This document shows positions 1-6,311 of a stretch of DNA of 12,588 nucleotides, one piece after another. Location of the stretch: assembly GCA_034432855.1 (NCBI GenBank), contig DAOUBA010000172.1, positions 1-12,588 on the forward strand, written 5' to 3'. This stretch comes from DAOUBA01 sp034432855. GTDB taxonomy: Bacteria; Chloroflexota; Anaerolineae; B4-G1. Every line of letters starts with the position of its first letter. Position 1 is the first letter of the stretch. The notes beneath the pieces are model-generated. The model saw only the letters and a program-made list of their open reading frames with translations, made no database searches and was not told the DNA's origin. A program made the translations under genes and the position numbers.

Positions 1-1
1 T

Positions 2-2029
2 GCCCTGGCAACCTGGGGAGCCGGCCGGGCTGACGTGCCGGTATACATCGCCGGTTACATTGCCACGGACCTGCCGGTACTCCTGGCCGCGCTGCTCGTT
101 CCCATCGCATATCAGAACCTGAATCGGCCCGGCCATTGGGCCTGGGTTGCGACCGGCGCCGCGTGGTTCGCCGTCGTACTGGGGCTGCACGTCCTCTTGG
201 AACCTGGCGTGGTCGCCCCCGTGGCAGTGCTGGCACGGGGTGGCTGGCTGATCTTTGCCGGTTTGTTGGTCTTCCTCTCCGCCCACTGGACAATCACGGC
301 CCGCTTGGGTTTCTACCGTAACCGGGGGATTTACTGGTTGGGGTTGCTCATCCTGCTGTTGGCCGGCCAGGGCTTGATGTGGGTGAGTGTTCGGTGGATC
401 GAGGCTTGGCTGGCGTTGCATCTTCTGGGGACGGCCGGCACTGCTGTCTGCGTCACGACTCACAACCTGCCGAACGTCAAGGGCGTGTTGCGCGCTGCCA
501 GTGGCTACATCGTACTTACAGTGACGACGGCGCTGCTCCTGCTGGCAGGGCTGCTGATCGGCCAACTCTTGTTGCCGATGTGGAGCGATTTCTCTTCCAT
601 TCTCATCGGCAGCGCAGTTCTGGCCATCGTCCTGGCGCTGGTCTATCAGCCGTTTCATCGTTTCATATCCTGGTCCATAAACCGGTTGATGTGGGGGAAT
701 GAGCGCGATCTGGATCGGATCGTGCGTGAGTATGCGCGCACCATCAGCAACCTGCTCACTTTGGAACAACTGGCAACGGTGGTGATGGGCACCATCAACG
801 AAGTGCTGGGAGTGCAGCGGGGCATGCTCGTCGTCGCATCGAAGGCCGAGTACCAGGTCATGCTGCGTGTGATCGAAGGCATGGGGCGTGTCGAGAACAA
901 GGAGACCACGCTGGCGCTCAACAGCCCGACTCTGCTCTATTTGATGAGGTGCCGGGAGCCTTTCTCGCAGTATGACCTGGAGCATCACCCCGACCTGCAG
1001 AATGCGCCGGATGTGGAACGGGCTTGGCTACGGACGCTGGACGCGGAGATCTTTGTTCCGATTCTCGCACGTGATCGCCTGCTGGGGCTGATAGCGTTGG
1101 GTCCTAAGCGGGGAGGGGAGCCCTACGGGTCTTGGGATGTGGCGTTTCTCACCACGCTATGTGAGCAGACGAGTGTGGCCCTGCAAAACGCCTATCTGTT
1201 CGACGAGATGCGCGGCCTCTATAACCGGATCAGCCGTTTAAACGAAGACCTGCGCGAGGCCTATAGCCGATTGAAGAAACTGGATCGGGCCAAGTCCGAT
1301 TTCCTCTCCATCTCCTCGCACGAGTTGCGCACGCCGCTCACGGTGATCCAGGGCTACGTGGACATCATGGAGGAACTGGCCTCCAATCGTGCCTTGACCC
1401 CGGAGCAGATGCTGGAGATCATCCACAACTTCAGGGCTGCCCTCGAGCGGTTGGCGATCGTCGTCACGGCGATGCTCGATGCCTCACAGATCGAGGTCAA
1501 GGCGCTCGACTTGCACTTCACTCCCACGACACTGAATGCCGTGATGGCCATGGCGCTGGGGCCGTGGCGGGAAGCGATCGCGGAACGGCATCAGGAATTG
1601 ACCGTGGAAGGGATCGAGAGTATACCCCCGATCGAGGCCGACGTGCAACGGCTTTGCCAGGCGTTCGGCAACATCATTTCCAATGCTGTCAAATACACCC
1701 CTGACGGCGGCAAAATCTCTATCCGTGCCGATATGGCGGATGATGGTGAGCATTTCGAGGTCGTTATTGCCGACACGGGTGTGGGGATTGACCGCGAAGA
1801 CCAGTTGCTGATCTTTGAACCGTTCTACCGCCTGGGCAACCTGTTACGGCACTCGACCGGGGAGACCAAGTTCCAGGGGGCTGGCCCCGGCCTGGGCCTG
1901 CACATCGCCCGCGGGGTGATCGAGGGGCACGGTGGGCGCATCTGGGTGGAGAGCGAGGGGCACGATGAGGAGCGTTGCCCAGGAAGTGCTTTCCACATGT
2001 GGCTGCCGCTGCGTCCGGTTTCTGTCTGA
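2..2029 (+). CDS. Membrane sensor histidine kinase (7-TM region, GAF, HisKA, HATPase), 5' end probably outside the window
   Basis: Two-component sensor kinase that would autophosphorylate on His and pass the phosphate to a response regulator not present here. Numbering from the GTG at 35, about seven hydrophobic segments fill residues 10-205. A GAF-like domain follows at about 235-390, then a short coiled linker, then the H-box 'SSHELRTPL' with phospho-acceptor His429. The ATPase domain has the N-box Asn550 in 'NIISNAVKY', G1 'DTGVGI' with Asp580, F-box 'IFEPFYRL' and G2 'GAGPGLGLHI' at 615-624. All catalytic motifs look intact. The frame stays open upstream to base 2 and the GTG at 35 has no well-spaced Shine-Dalgarno, so I treat the gene as 5'-partial; GTG 35 is the only start visible. 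It ends 5 nt before the convergent peptidase gene. The stimulus is unknown. Kinase identity is certain; the start is not. Confidence 0.93.
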   Translation, partial: ALATWGAGRADVPVYIAGYIATDLPVLLAALLVPIAYQNLNRPGHWAWVATGAAWFAVVLGLHVLLEPGVVAPVAVLARGGWLIFAGLLVFLSAHWTITARLGFYRNRGIYWLGLLILLLAGQGLMWVSVRWIEAWLALHLLGTAGTAVCVTTHNLPNVKGVLRAASGYIVLTVTTALLLLAGLLIGQLLLPMWSDFSSILIGSAVLAIVLALVYQPFHRFISWSINRLMWGNERDLDRIVREYARTISNLLTLEQLATVVMGTINEVLGVQRGMLVVASKAEYQVMLRVIEGMGRVENKETTLALNSPTLLYLMRCREPFSQYDLEHHPDLQNAPDVERAWLRTLDAEIFVPILARDRLLGLIALGPKRGGEPYGSWDVAFLTTLCEQTSVALQNAYLFDEMRGLYNRISRLNEDLREAYSRLKKLDRAKSDFLSISSHELRTPLTVIQGYVDIMEELASNRALTPEQMLEIIHNFRAALERLAIVVTAMLDASQIEVKALDLHFTPTTLNAVMAMALGPWREAIAERHQELTVEGIESIPPIEADVQRLCQAFGNIISNAVKYTPDGGKISIRADMADDGEHFEVVIADTGVGIDREDQLLIFEPFYRLGNLLRHSTGETKFQGAGPGLGLHIARGVIEGHGGRIWVESEGHDEERCPGSAFHMWLPLRPVSV

Positions 2030-2034
2030 GTGCT

Positions 2035-3312
2035 CTATTCCCTCAGTCTTCCCAGCGCAATCACCGCCGGCGGCCAATTCGGGTGATAGCGTAACGCCGT
2101 CTCAAAGTCGGAGTACGCCCTGGCGATTTCCCCTTGCGCCAGCCGCGCCATCCCGCGCCAGTAGTAGGACTCTTCCAGATTGCTCGTCGTTGCTAGCGTG
2201 GCATTGGCGAGCGCGATGACGTCCTCATAGCGGCCTGCGGCGTAGTAACTTTCGTAGGGGCCGAACTGGTACCACAGCATACGAAAGTGCAGGCCCAATT
2301 GCCGTGCCTTATCATAAGCGTTTGCGGCCTCGACGTGCCGTCCCAGCGAGGTCAGGCTGGTTCCGGCGCTGAACCAGGAGAAGGTCACCCAATCTGAACA
2401 GGCAGTGTAGGCCACGCAAGAGTCGGGGGGATTCTCGATTTCGGCGAGGGCCGTCGCCAATGCTCGCTCGTACATTGCCGCCTCGTTCATATCCTCCCCC
2501 AGCGCGGCGACCAGACTCTCCCATCGCTCCGGGGCATAGATCACCAGGTAGACGCGATTGAAGACGCGCCACAACTCGTCCAGTTCTTGATATCCGATCG
2601 GGATGTCCGGCCCATGCAGTGAGTCGTAGGTGATGAACTGCTGCATTGTATCGTCGTAGCCGATGAGCAACCGGTAGTGGCCGAGTTGGTCGCGGGCGTC
2701 GCGCACGTACCAGGTCTCGACGATGACCGGAAAGCCGGCGTTTAGGAGCGCCTTGAGCCGGTCGAGGGTGCCGCCTGCGCGCACGATCGCGCCCAGGCCC
2801 AGGCTGCGCAGGTATGCCTCCATCTCCCACGGGCTGACGTTCTTGTCTTCTGGGTCAGGCCTGAGCGCCCGGGCAACGTCGTATTGGGTCTCCTTGCGTC
2901 CCCAGTAGGAGAGCGCCATGGCCAGGGTCGCCGGCCCGCAGTTGTTCCACGCCTGCCGTTCGCTACGCAGACCGGTGAGGACGAGACGGGGCGGCAGGGT
3001 GGGGGTGGGAGTGGAGGGTGGTGTGGGAGTAGAGGTGGGTTGAACAGTAGGCGGGGCAGTTGGTTGGTGTGTGGGTTGGATAGTTGGTGTGTTTGTTGGT
3101 TGGACGGTGGGTTGGATGGCTTGTAGGGTGGGGGGCCGAGCAGTAGGAAGAGTATCGGGGTGGGGGTTGTGACGCAATCTCTGAAGTGGCTCTGGGAGAA
3201 AGTAAGCGTAGCGGCCCGGCAGCGCACGAATGATGGCGACAAAAGCCAGCAGGCAGATGATTGCAAGTGTCAGCGCGACGACCAGGGCGATTGCATAGCG
3301 CGATCTGGGCAT
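2035..3312 (-). CDS. Membrane-anchored C39-like cysteine peptidase with Thr/Pro stalk and TPR-like C-terminus
   Basis: Likely extracytoplasmic papain-fold peptidase of the C39 (bacteriocin-processing-like, C39_2) type. The 425-residue protein begins with a short basic N-terminus and a transmembrane helix at about 7-29, which I read as a signal anchor. A Thr/Pro/Gln-rich stalk covers about 52-108. The peptidase domain (about 109-262) has the nucleophile motif 'NNCGPA' with Cys125, His212 in 'GHYRLLIGYD' and Asp230 in 'TYDSLHG', the expected Cys-His-Asp order. The C-terminal part (about 275-425) has helical repeats resembling TPRs, e.g. 'YYWRGMARLAQGEIARAYSDF'-like spacing near 383-403. No ABC transporter domain or double-glycine substrate is nearby, so a bacteriocin-export role is unlikely; surface processing of peptides or a cell-wall role is possible. 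The ATG at 3312 coincides with the predicted +1 of an extended -10 promoter, so translation may be leaderless. Confidence 0.85.
   Translation of the reverse strand: MPRSRYAIALVVALTLAIICLLAFVAIIRALPGRYAYFLPEPLQRLRHNPHPDTLPTARPPTLQAIQPTVQPTNTPTIQPTHQPTAPPTVQPTSTPTPPSTPTPTLPPRLVLTGLRSERQAWNNCGPATLAMALSYWGRKETQYDVARALRPDPEDKNVSPWEMEAYLRSLGLGAIVRAGGTLDRLKALLNAGFPVIVETWYVRDARDQLGHYRLLIGYDDTMQQFITYDSLHGPDIPIGYQELDELWRVFNRVYLVIYAPERWESLVAALGEDMNEAAMYERALATALAEIENPPDSCVAYTACSDWVTFSWFSAGTSLTSLGRHVEAANAYDKARQLGLHFRMLWYQFGPYESYYAAGRYEDVIALANATLATTSNLEESYYWRGMARLAQGEIARAYSDFETALRYHPNWPPAVIALGRLRE
2997..3018 (+). other. Potential G-quadruplex motif within the peptidase stalk coding region
   Basis: Four G-runs of three or more occur at 2997-2999, 3001-3005, 3007-3009 and 3016-3018, with loops of 1, 1 and 6 nt, and a fifth run follows at 3025-3027. 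This fits the standard G3+N1-7 quadruplex pattern. The G-rich strand is the template strand of the peptidase gene. It lies in a G/T-skewed stretch (about 2996-3155) that encodes the Thr/Pro stalk on the other strand. Whether it folds in cells is not shown. Confidence 0.5.
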
Positions 3313-3318
3313 GTCTTC

Positions 3319-3347
3319 ATCATACCAGGATTCGGCACGCGTGACAA
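3319..3347 (-). promoter_or_regulatory. Extended -10 promoter of the C39 peptidase gene, predicted leaderless
   Basis: On the minus strand a -35 TTGTCA (3342-3347) is followed by a 17-bp spacer and a -10 TATGAT (3319-3324) preceded by TGG, an extended -10. Counting seven positions beyond the last base of the -10 places +1 at 3312, which is the A of the ATG. There is no Shine-Dalgarno before this ATG. The simplest reading is a leaderless mRNA. Confidence 0.6.
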
Positions 3348-3362
3348 GGCGAAGAGAGAAGT

Positions 3363-3376
3363 CCTTTGACCAAAGG
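3363..3376. promoter_or_regulatory. Candidate operator: CCTTTG-AC-CAAAGG palindrome over the -35
   Basis: Six-base arms (3363-3368 and 3371-3376) are exact reverse complements with a 2-nt centre, and the repeat covers the -35 hexamer of the operon promoter. A protein bound here would block polymerase. The regulator is not identifiable and no regulator gene is adjacent. Confidence 0.35.
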
Positions 3377-3394
3377 GTGGCCCTGGGGTATAAT
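3366..3394 (+). promoter_or_regulatory. Sigma-70-type promoter of the DUF362 operon
   Basis: The -35 TTGACC (3366-3371) and a perfect -10 TATAAT (3389-3394) are separated by 17 bp. The +1 is expected at about 3401-3402, giving an untranslated leader near 70 nt before ATG 3470. The -35 sits inside a perfect inverted repeat (3363-3376), and an 8-bp palindrome ACAATTGT (3402-3409) lies at the expected start point, both plausible operator half-sites. This is the only promoter I can see for the four co-directional genes that follow. Confidence 0.7.
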
Positions 3395-3469
3395 GCGTAT
3401 CACAATTGTTTGCACGACGCCCCGTCAGCGTGGAGCAGGCGGGTTTGTTTTATGATGGAGAAGAGGTCT

Positions 3470-4507
3470 ATGGTGACAAGGCAGCGTTTTTCACGGGCGA
3501 TCTCTCGGCGGGACTTGCTTAAAATGGCTGTGGCAGCGCTGTTGGCCGGGTGCGGCAGGCAATTGCCCGCCATGCCCACTCCGGGCGAGAGCGAGGAACC
3601 GACTGTCACGCCGACCGGCCTGCCTGTACCGACGGAAAGCCCCAGTCCTACACTTGCACCTGCCGCCGACCAGCCAGCACCGTCTGCGCCGACCGGCAAC
3701 CAGCCCTACCTCGCCGTGGCTCGTGGTGCGGACCCGGCGGCGATCACGCGGACGGCCGTAGCCGCGCTGGGCGGCATCGGGCGCTTTGTCAAACCCGGCG
3801 CCGATGTGATCATCAAGCCCAACATCTGCGTGGACTATCATCCGCCGGAATATGCTGCGACGACCAACCCCATCGTCGTGGGCACGCTCGTGGCAATGTG
3901 CCTGGAGGCCGGCGCGCGGCGCGTGCGCGTGATGGACACCCCGTTCGGCGGTACGCCCGAATCGGCCTATGTGGTGAGCGGGATCAAAGATGCCGTGGAG
4001 GCGGCCGGCGGCGCAATGGAGGTGATGAGCCGGGTCAAGTTCGCCAGGTTCGAGATTCCCGATGGCAGGGATATTACCGCATGGGACATCTACCGTGACG
4101 TGGTCGAGGCCGATGTGCTGATCAACGTGCCCATCGCCAAGCACCACTCGCTGGCCCGGTTGACCCTGGGTTGCAAGAACTTGATGGGTGTGATCCTCAA
4201 CCCCAACCGGTTTCACCAGAATCTGGGTCAGCGCATTGCCGACCTGTTGAGCCTGGTGCGCCCGACACTGACGGTGGTGGACGCCGTGCGCATCCTGGTC
4301 GCCCATGGGCCCACCGGCGGCAGCCTGAACGACGTGCGCGAGATGAATACGGTCGTCGCCAGCCACGACACCGTCGCCGCCGATGCATACGCGGCCACCC
4401 TGTTCGGCCTGACCGGCGCGGATATTGCCTACATCAAGGCAGCGGCAGATATGGGATTGGGGACACTCGACCTGAGCAGCGTCAGGGTGGAGGAAGTCGG
4501 TGTGTAG
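3470..4507 (+). CDS. DUF362 family protein, Tat-type lipoprotein
   Basis: Exported protein of the DUF362 (PF04015-type) family, whose biochemical role is not established; some relatives carry ferredoxin domains, this one does not. I choose ATG 3470 because GGAG (3457-3460) and GAGG (3463-3466) lie just upstream; in-frame ATGs at 3452 and 3455 have weaker sites. The N-terminus has a twin-arginine motif 'ISRRDLLKM' followed directly by a hydrophobic run and lipobox 'LAGC' with Cys28, so a Tat-exported lipoprotein of 345 residues is predicted. A Thr/Pro/Ser-rich linker covers about 35-76 and the DUF362 domain about 80-342, with segments such as 'VIIKPNICVDY', 'INVPIAKHHSLARLTLGCKN' and 'GPTGGSLNDV'. 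It is the first gene of the operon and its stop overlaps the next gene by 8 nt. A Tat signal often goes with a folded, cofactor-bearing cargo; that is inference. Confidence 0.85.
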   Translation: MVTRQRFSRAISRRDLLKMAVAALLAGCGRQLPAMPTPGESEEPTVTPTGLPVPTESPSPTLAPAADQPAPSAPTGNQPYLAVARGADPAAITRTAVAALGGIGRFVKPGADVIIKPNICVDYHPPEYAATTNPIVVGTLVAMCLEAGARRVRVMDTPFGGTPESAYVVSGIKDAVEAAGGAMEVMSRVKFARFEIPDGRDITAWDIYRDVVEADVLINVPIAKHHSLARLTLGCKNLMGVILNPNRFHQNLGQRIADLLSLVRPTLTVVDAVRILVAHGPTGGSLNDVREMNTVVASHDTVAADAYAATLFGLTGADIAYIKAAADMGLGTLDLSSVRVEEVGV

Positions 4508-5405
4508 AAGATGCAAGAGGCAGGAGACAAGAAGCAAGAGGCAAGACGATCTTGCATCCTGCATCCTGCATCTTGCATCCTGCATCTTGCTCCCTATTCT
4601 GCTCTCAGGATGCGGTGGAACCGAGATTGTGTCACTGGCCGATGCGCTGCCAGGTGCAAACGTGATCCCTGGCTGGGCGATAGCCCGCGCCGTAAGAACC
4701 TTTGACTCCGAGACGCTGTATAACCTGGTGGATGGCCAGGCCGATTTTTTCTTCGCCTACGGCTTCGAGCGGGTGGCCGTGCAGCGTTATCAGAATGCAG
4801 ATGGCGTGTCTCTCAGTGTTGAAGTGTGGCAACTGGCAACACCCGCCGACGCCTATGGGCTGTTCACCGCCCGCATCGCCGGGGAGCCGATCGCCGTGGG
4901 CAACGGGGGCGATACCGACCCCCGCCGGCGGATCGCCTTTTGGCAGAATCGCTACTATGTGAGCGTGAACGCGCTGCGGCCCGTCCCCGACGCCGACCTG
5001 TTGGCTTTTGCGCAGGTCGTCTCGCTTGTGTTGCCCACCGGTGGGGAACCTCCTGCGGTGGTGAATCGCCTGCCGCGTGAAGGGCTCGTGGCGCGCAGCC
5101 CACTCTTCTTTCACCAGGAACTCTCGATCCAGGACCGGCTGTGGTTGGGCGGCGAAAACATCCTGGGGCTGAGTCAGGAGACGAATTGTGTGCTCGCGCA
5201 ATACGATCTCGGCGGCGTCGCGGTGCAACTGCTGCTGATCGAATACCCCGACGCAGCACGTGCGACAGCGGGGTTGGCGGCGTTGCAGGACGGTGAGCTG
5301 GAAGGTCTGCTGGCCGCCAATGCGCGCGGCAATCTGCTGGCCGCCGTCCTTGGCGATGCAGATGTCGCCGCTGCTGGCGAGTTGTTGGCCAGAGTCTTGC
5401 AGTAG
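4500..5405 (+). CDS. Lipoprotein of unknown function, DUF6599-like
   Basis: A predicted secreted lipoprotein of 301 residues. The GTG start at 4500 overlaps the upstream stop and is backed by GGAGG (4489-4493) with 6-nt spacing. The N-terminus is strongly basic (residues 2-16), followed by a hydrophobic stretch with two similar heptads 'ASCILHL' and 'ASCILLP', then lipobox 'LSGC' with Cys38. Both heptads are encoded by a 7-nt tandem repeat. The mature part contains 'LYNLVDGQADFFFAYGFERV' and 'VWQLATPADAYGLFTARI', which by memory match the pattern of DUF6599 proteins (Leu-Tyr-x-x-Ile/Val-Asn/Asp-Gly, then Asp-Ala-Phe/Tyr-Gly). No catalytic motif is evident. It is translationally coupled to the DUF362 gene and ends 9 nt before the preferred start of the next gene. 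Gene reality is near certain; the family call is moderate. Confidence 0.75.
   Translation: MCRRCKRQETRSKRQDDLASCILHLASCILLPILLSGCGGTEIVSLADALPGANVIPGWAIARAVRTFDSETLYNLVDGQADFFFAYGFERVAVQRYQNADGVSLSVEVWQLATPADAYGLFTARIAGEPIAVGNGGDTDPRRRIAFWQNRYYVSVNALRPVPDADLLAFAQVVSLVLPTGGEPPAVVNRLPREGLVARSPLFFHQELSIQDRLWLGGENILGLSQETNCVLAQYDLGGVAVQLLLIEYPDAARATAGLAALQDGELEGLLAANARGNLLAAVLGDADVAAAGELLARVLQ
4508..4588. repeat. Heptamer-built long inverted repeat (imperfect 38-bp hairpin)
   Basis: Two 38-nt arms (4508-4545 and 4551-4588) flank a 5-nt loop ACGAT. Aligned by eye, 29 positions form Watson-Crick pairs, one is a G-T wobble and 8 mismatch. The right arm is built of TGCATCC/TGCATCT heptamers (units at 4553, 4560, 4567, 4574, 4581), and the left arm of related heptamers of type GCAAGAG in inverted orientation. 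The repeat lies wholly inside the start of the lipoprotein gene, covering codons 4-30, right after the ribosome binding site. Confidence 0.85.
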
Positions 5406-5414
5406 GAGGTCGTG

Positions 5415-6311
5415 ATGCAACCCAACCCCGTGATGAAGAAACTGGGCTTGGCGCCCACTGACCGCGCCGTCGTCATCCACGCCGACGACATCGGGATGTG
5501 CCAGGCCTCGCTTACGGCCTGGGCTGACCTGGTGGACTTTGGCCTGGTCTCCTCGGCAGCGACAATGGTGCCCTGCCCCTGGTTCCCGGCCGTGGCCGCC
5601 TACTGCCGCGAACATCCCGGAGTTGACCTGGGCGTGCACCTGACGCTCACCAGCGAGTGGGATGCTTACCGCTGGCGGCCGCTCTCCACGTGCGCTCCCG
5701 CCTCTGGGCTGCTGGACGACGAAGGCTATTTCCCGCGCCGGGCAGAGCCGATCCAAGAGCGCGCAGATGCAGACGCCGTTCAGCGAGAAATCCAGGCCCA
5801 ACTGGAGCACGCCCTGGCAGCAGGGATTGATGTGACACATATTGATAGCCATATGGGCACGGTGCTTCATCCCCGGTTCGCCTGGGGCTACGTGCAACTC
5901 GCGCTACAGCACCGGCTGCCGTTCATTATGGTGCGTCTGGACGAGGCGGGGTACCGTGAGATGGGGTTGGATGAGGCCGGGGCCGCGTTTGCCGTGCAAC
6001 TGGTGGCACAGTTGGAAGCGCAGGGCGTGCCGATTTTCGATCGCATTGCCATGCTGCCGCTGGATCAGTCATTGGACCAGATGGATGTGGCGAAGAGGAT
6101 GTTCGACGAACTCCCGGCGGGGCTGAGCAACCTCATCATCCACCCTTCCGCCGATACGCCCGAGTTGCGCGCCATCACGCCCGACTGGCCCAGCCGCGTG
6201 GCCCACTATCGCGCCTTCACCAGCGAGGAACTGCGCGTCCACGTCCGAGATTCCGGTGTGCACGTGATCGGCTACGGCGCGCTGCGCGATCTGATGCGGG
6301 AAGAGCAGTAA
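5415..6311 (+). CDS. ChbG/YdjC family carbohydrate deacetylase-like protein
   Basis: Member of the YdjC/ChbG family, metal-dependent enzymes that remove acetyl groups from N-acetylated sugars such as chitooligosaccharides. The protein has 298 residues, normal for the family. Family motifs are present: 'VIHADDIGM' with Asp24/Asp25 near the N-terminus, 'GVHLTLTSEW' with His75, and 'THIDSHMGTVLHP' with Asp144, His146 and His152; a later 'NLIIHPS' also fits. Asp25, His75 and His146 are the likely metal ligands by family analogy. There is no signal peptide, so it should act in the cytoplasm. I choose ATG 5415 because AGGAGG (5404-5409) lies 5 nt upstream; GTG 5412 would leave only 2 nt. The AGGAGG overlaps the preceding stop codon and the gene's own stop overlaps the next start (TAATG), so it is co-translated within the operon. 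The actual substrate is unknown. Confidence 0.85.
   Translation: MQPNPVMKKLGLAPTDRAVVIHADDIGMCQASLTAWADLVDFGLVSSAATMVPCPWFPAVAAYCREHPGVDLGVHLTLTSEWDAYRWRPLSTCAPASGLLDDEGYFPRRAEPIQERADADAVQREIQAQLEHALAAGIDVTHIDSHMGTVLHPRFAWGYVQLALQHRLPFIMVRLDEAGYREMGLDEAGAAFAVQLVAQLEAQGVPIFDRIAMLPLDQSLDQMDVAKRMFDELPAGLSNLIIHPSADTPELRAITPDWPSRVAHYRAFTSEELRVHVRDSGVHVIGYGALRDLMREEQ

Noticed and set aside
3491..4585. A 364-codon antisense reading frame under the DUF362 gene
   Set aside because: It lies opposite a clear family gene with a start site and signal peptide, its protein is rich in His, Arg and Gly with no recognisable domain, and it crosses into the heptamer repeat. It is a by-product of high GC.
4553..4590. 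TGCATCC heptamer tandem array considered as a CRISPR
   Set aside because: The units are 7 nt without spacers, and the array is within a coding region; no cas genes are present.
5412..5414. GTG 5412 as start of the deacetylase
   Set aside because: It leaves only 2 nt to AGGAGG, whereas ATG 5415 leaves 5 nt.
4632..5897. A 421-codon antisense reading frame across the lipoprotein and deacetylase genes
   Set aside because: It spans two real genes on the other strand, has no coherent motif and a composition typical of antisense frames in GC-rich DNA.
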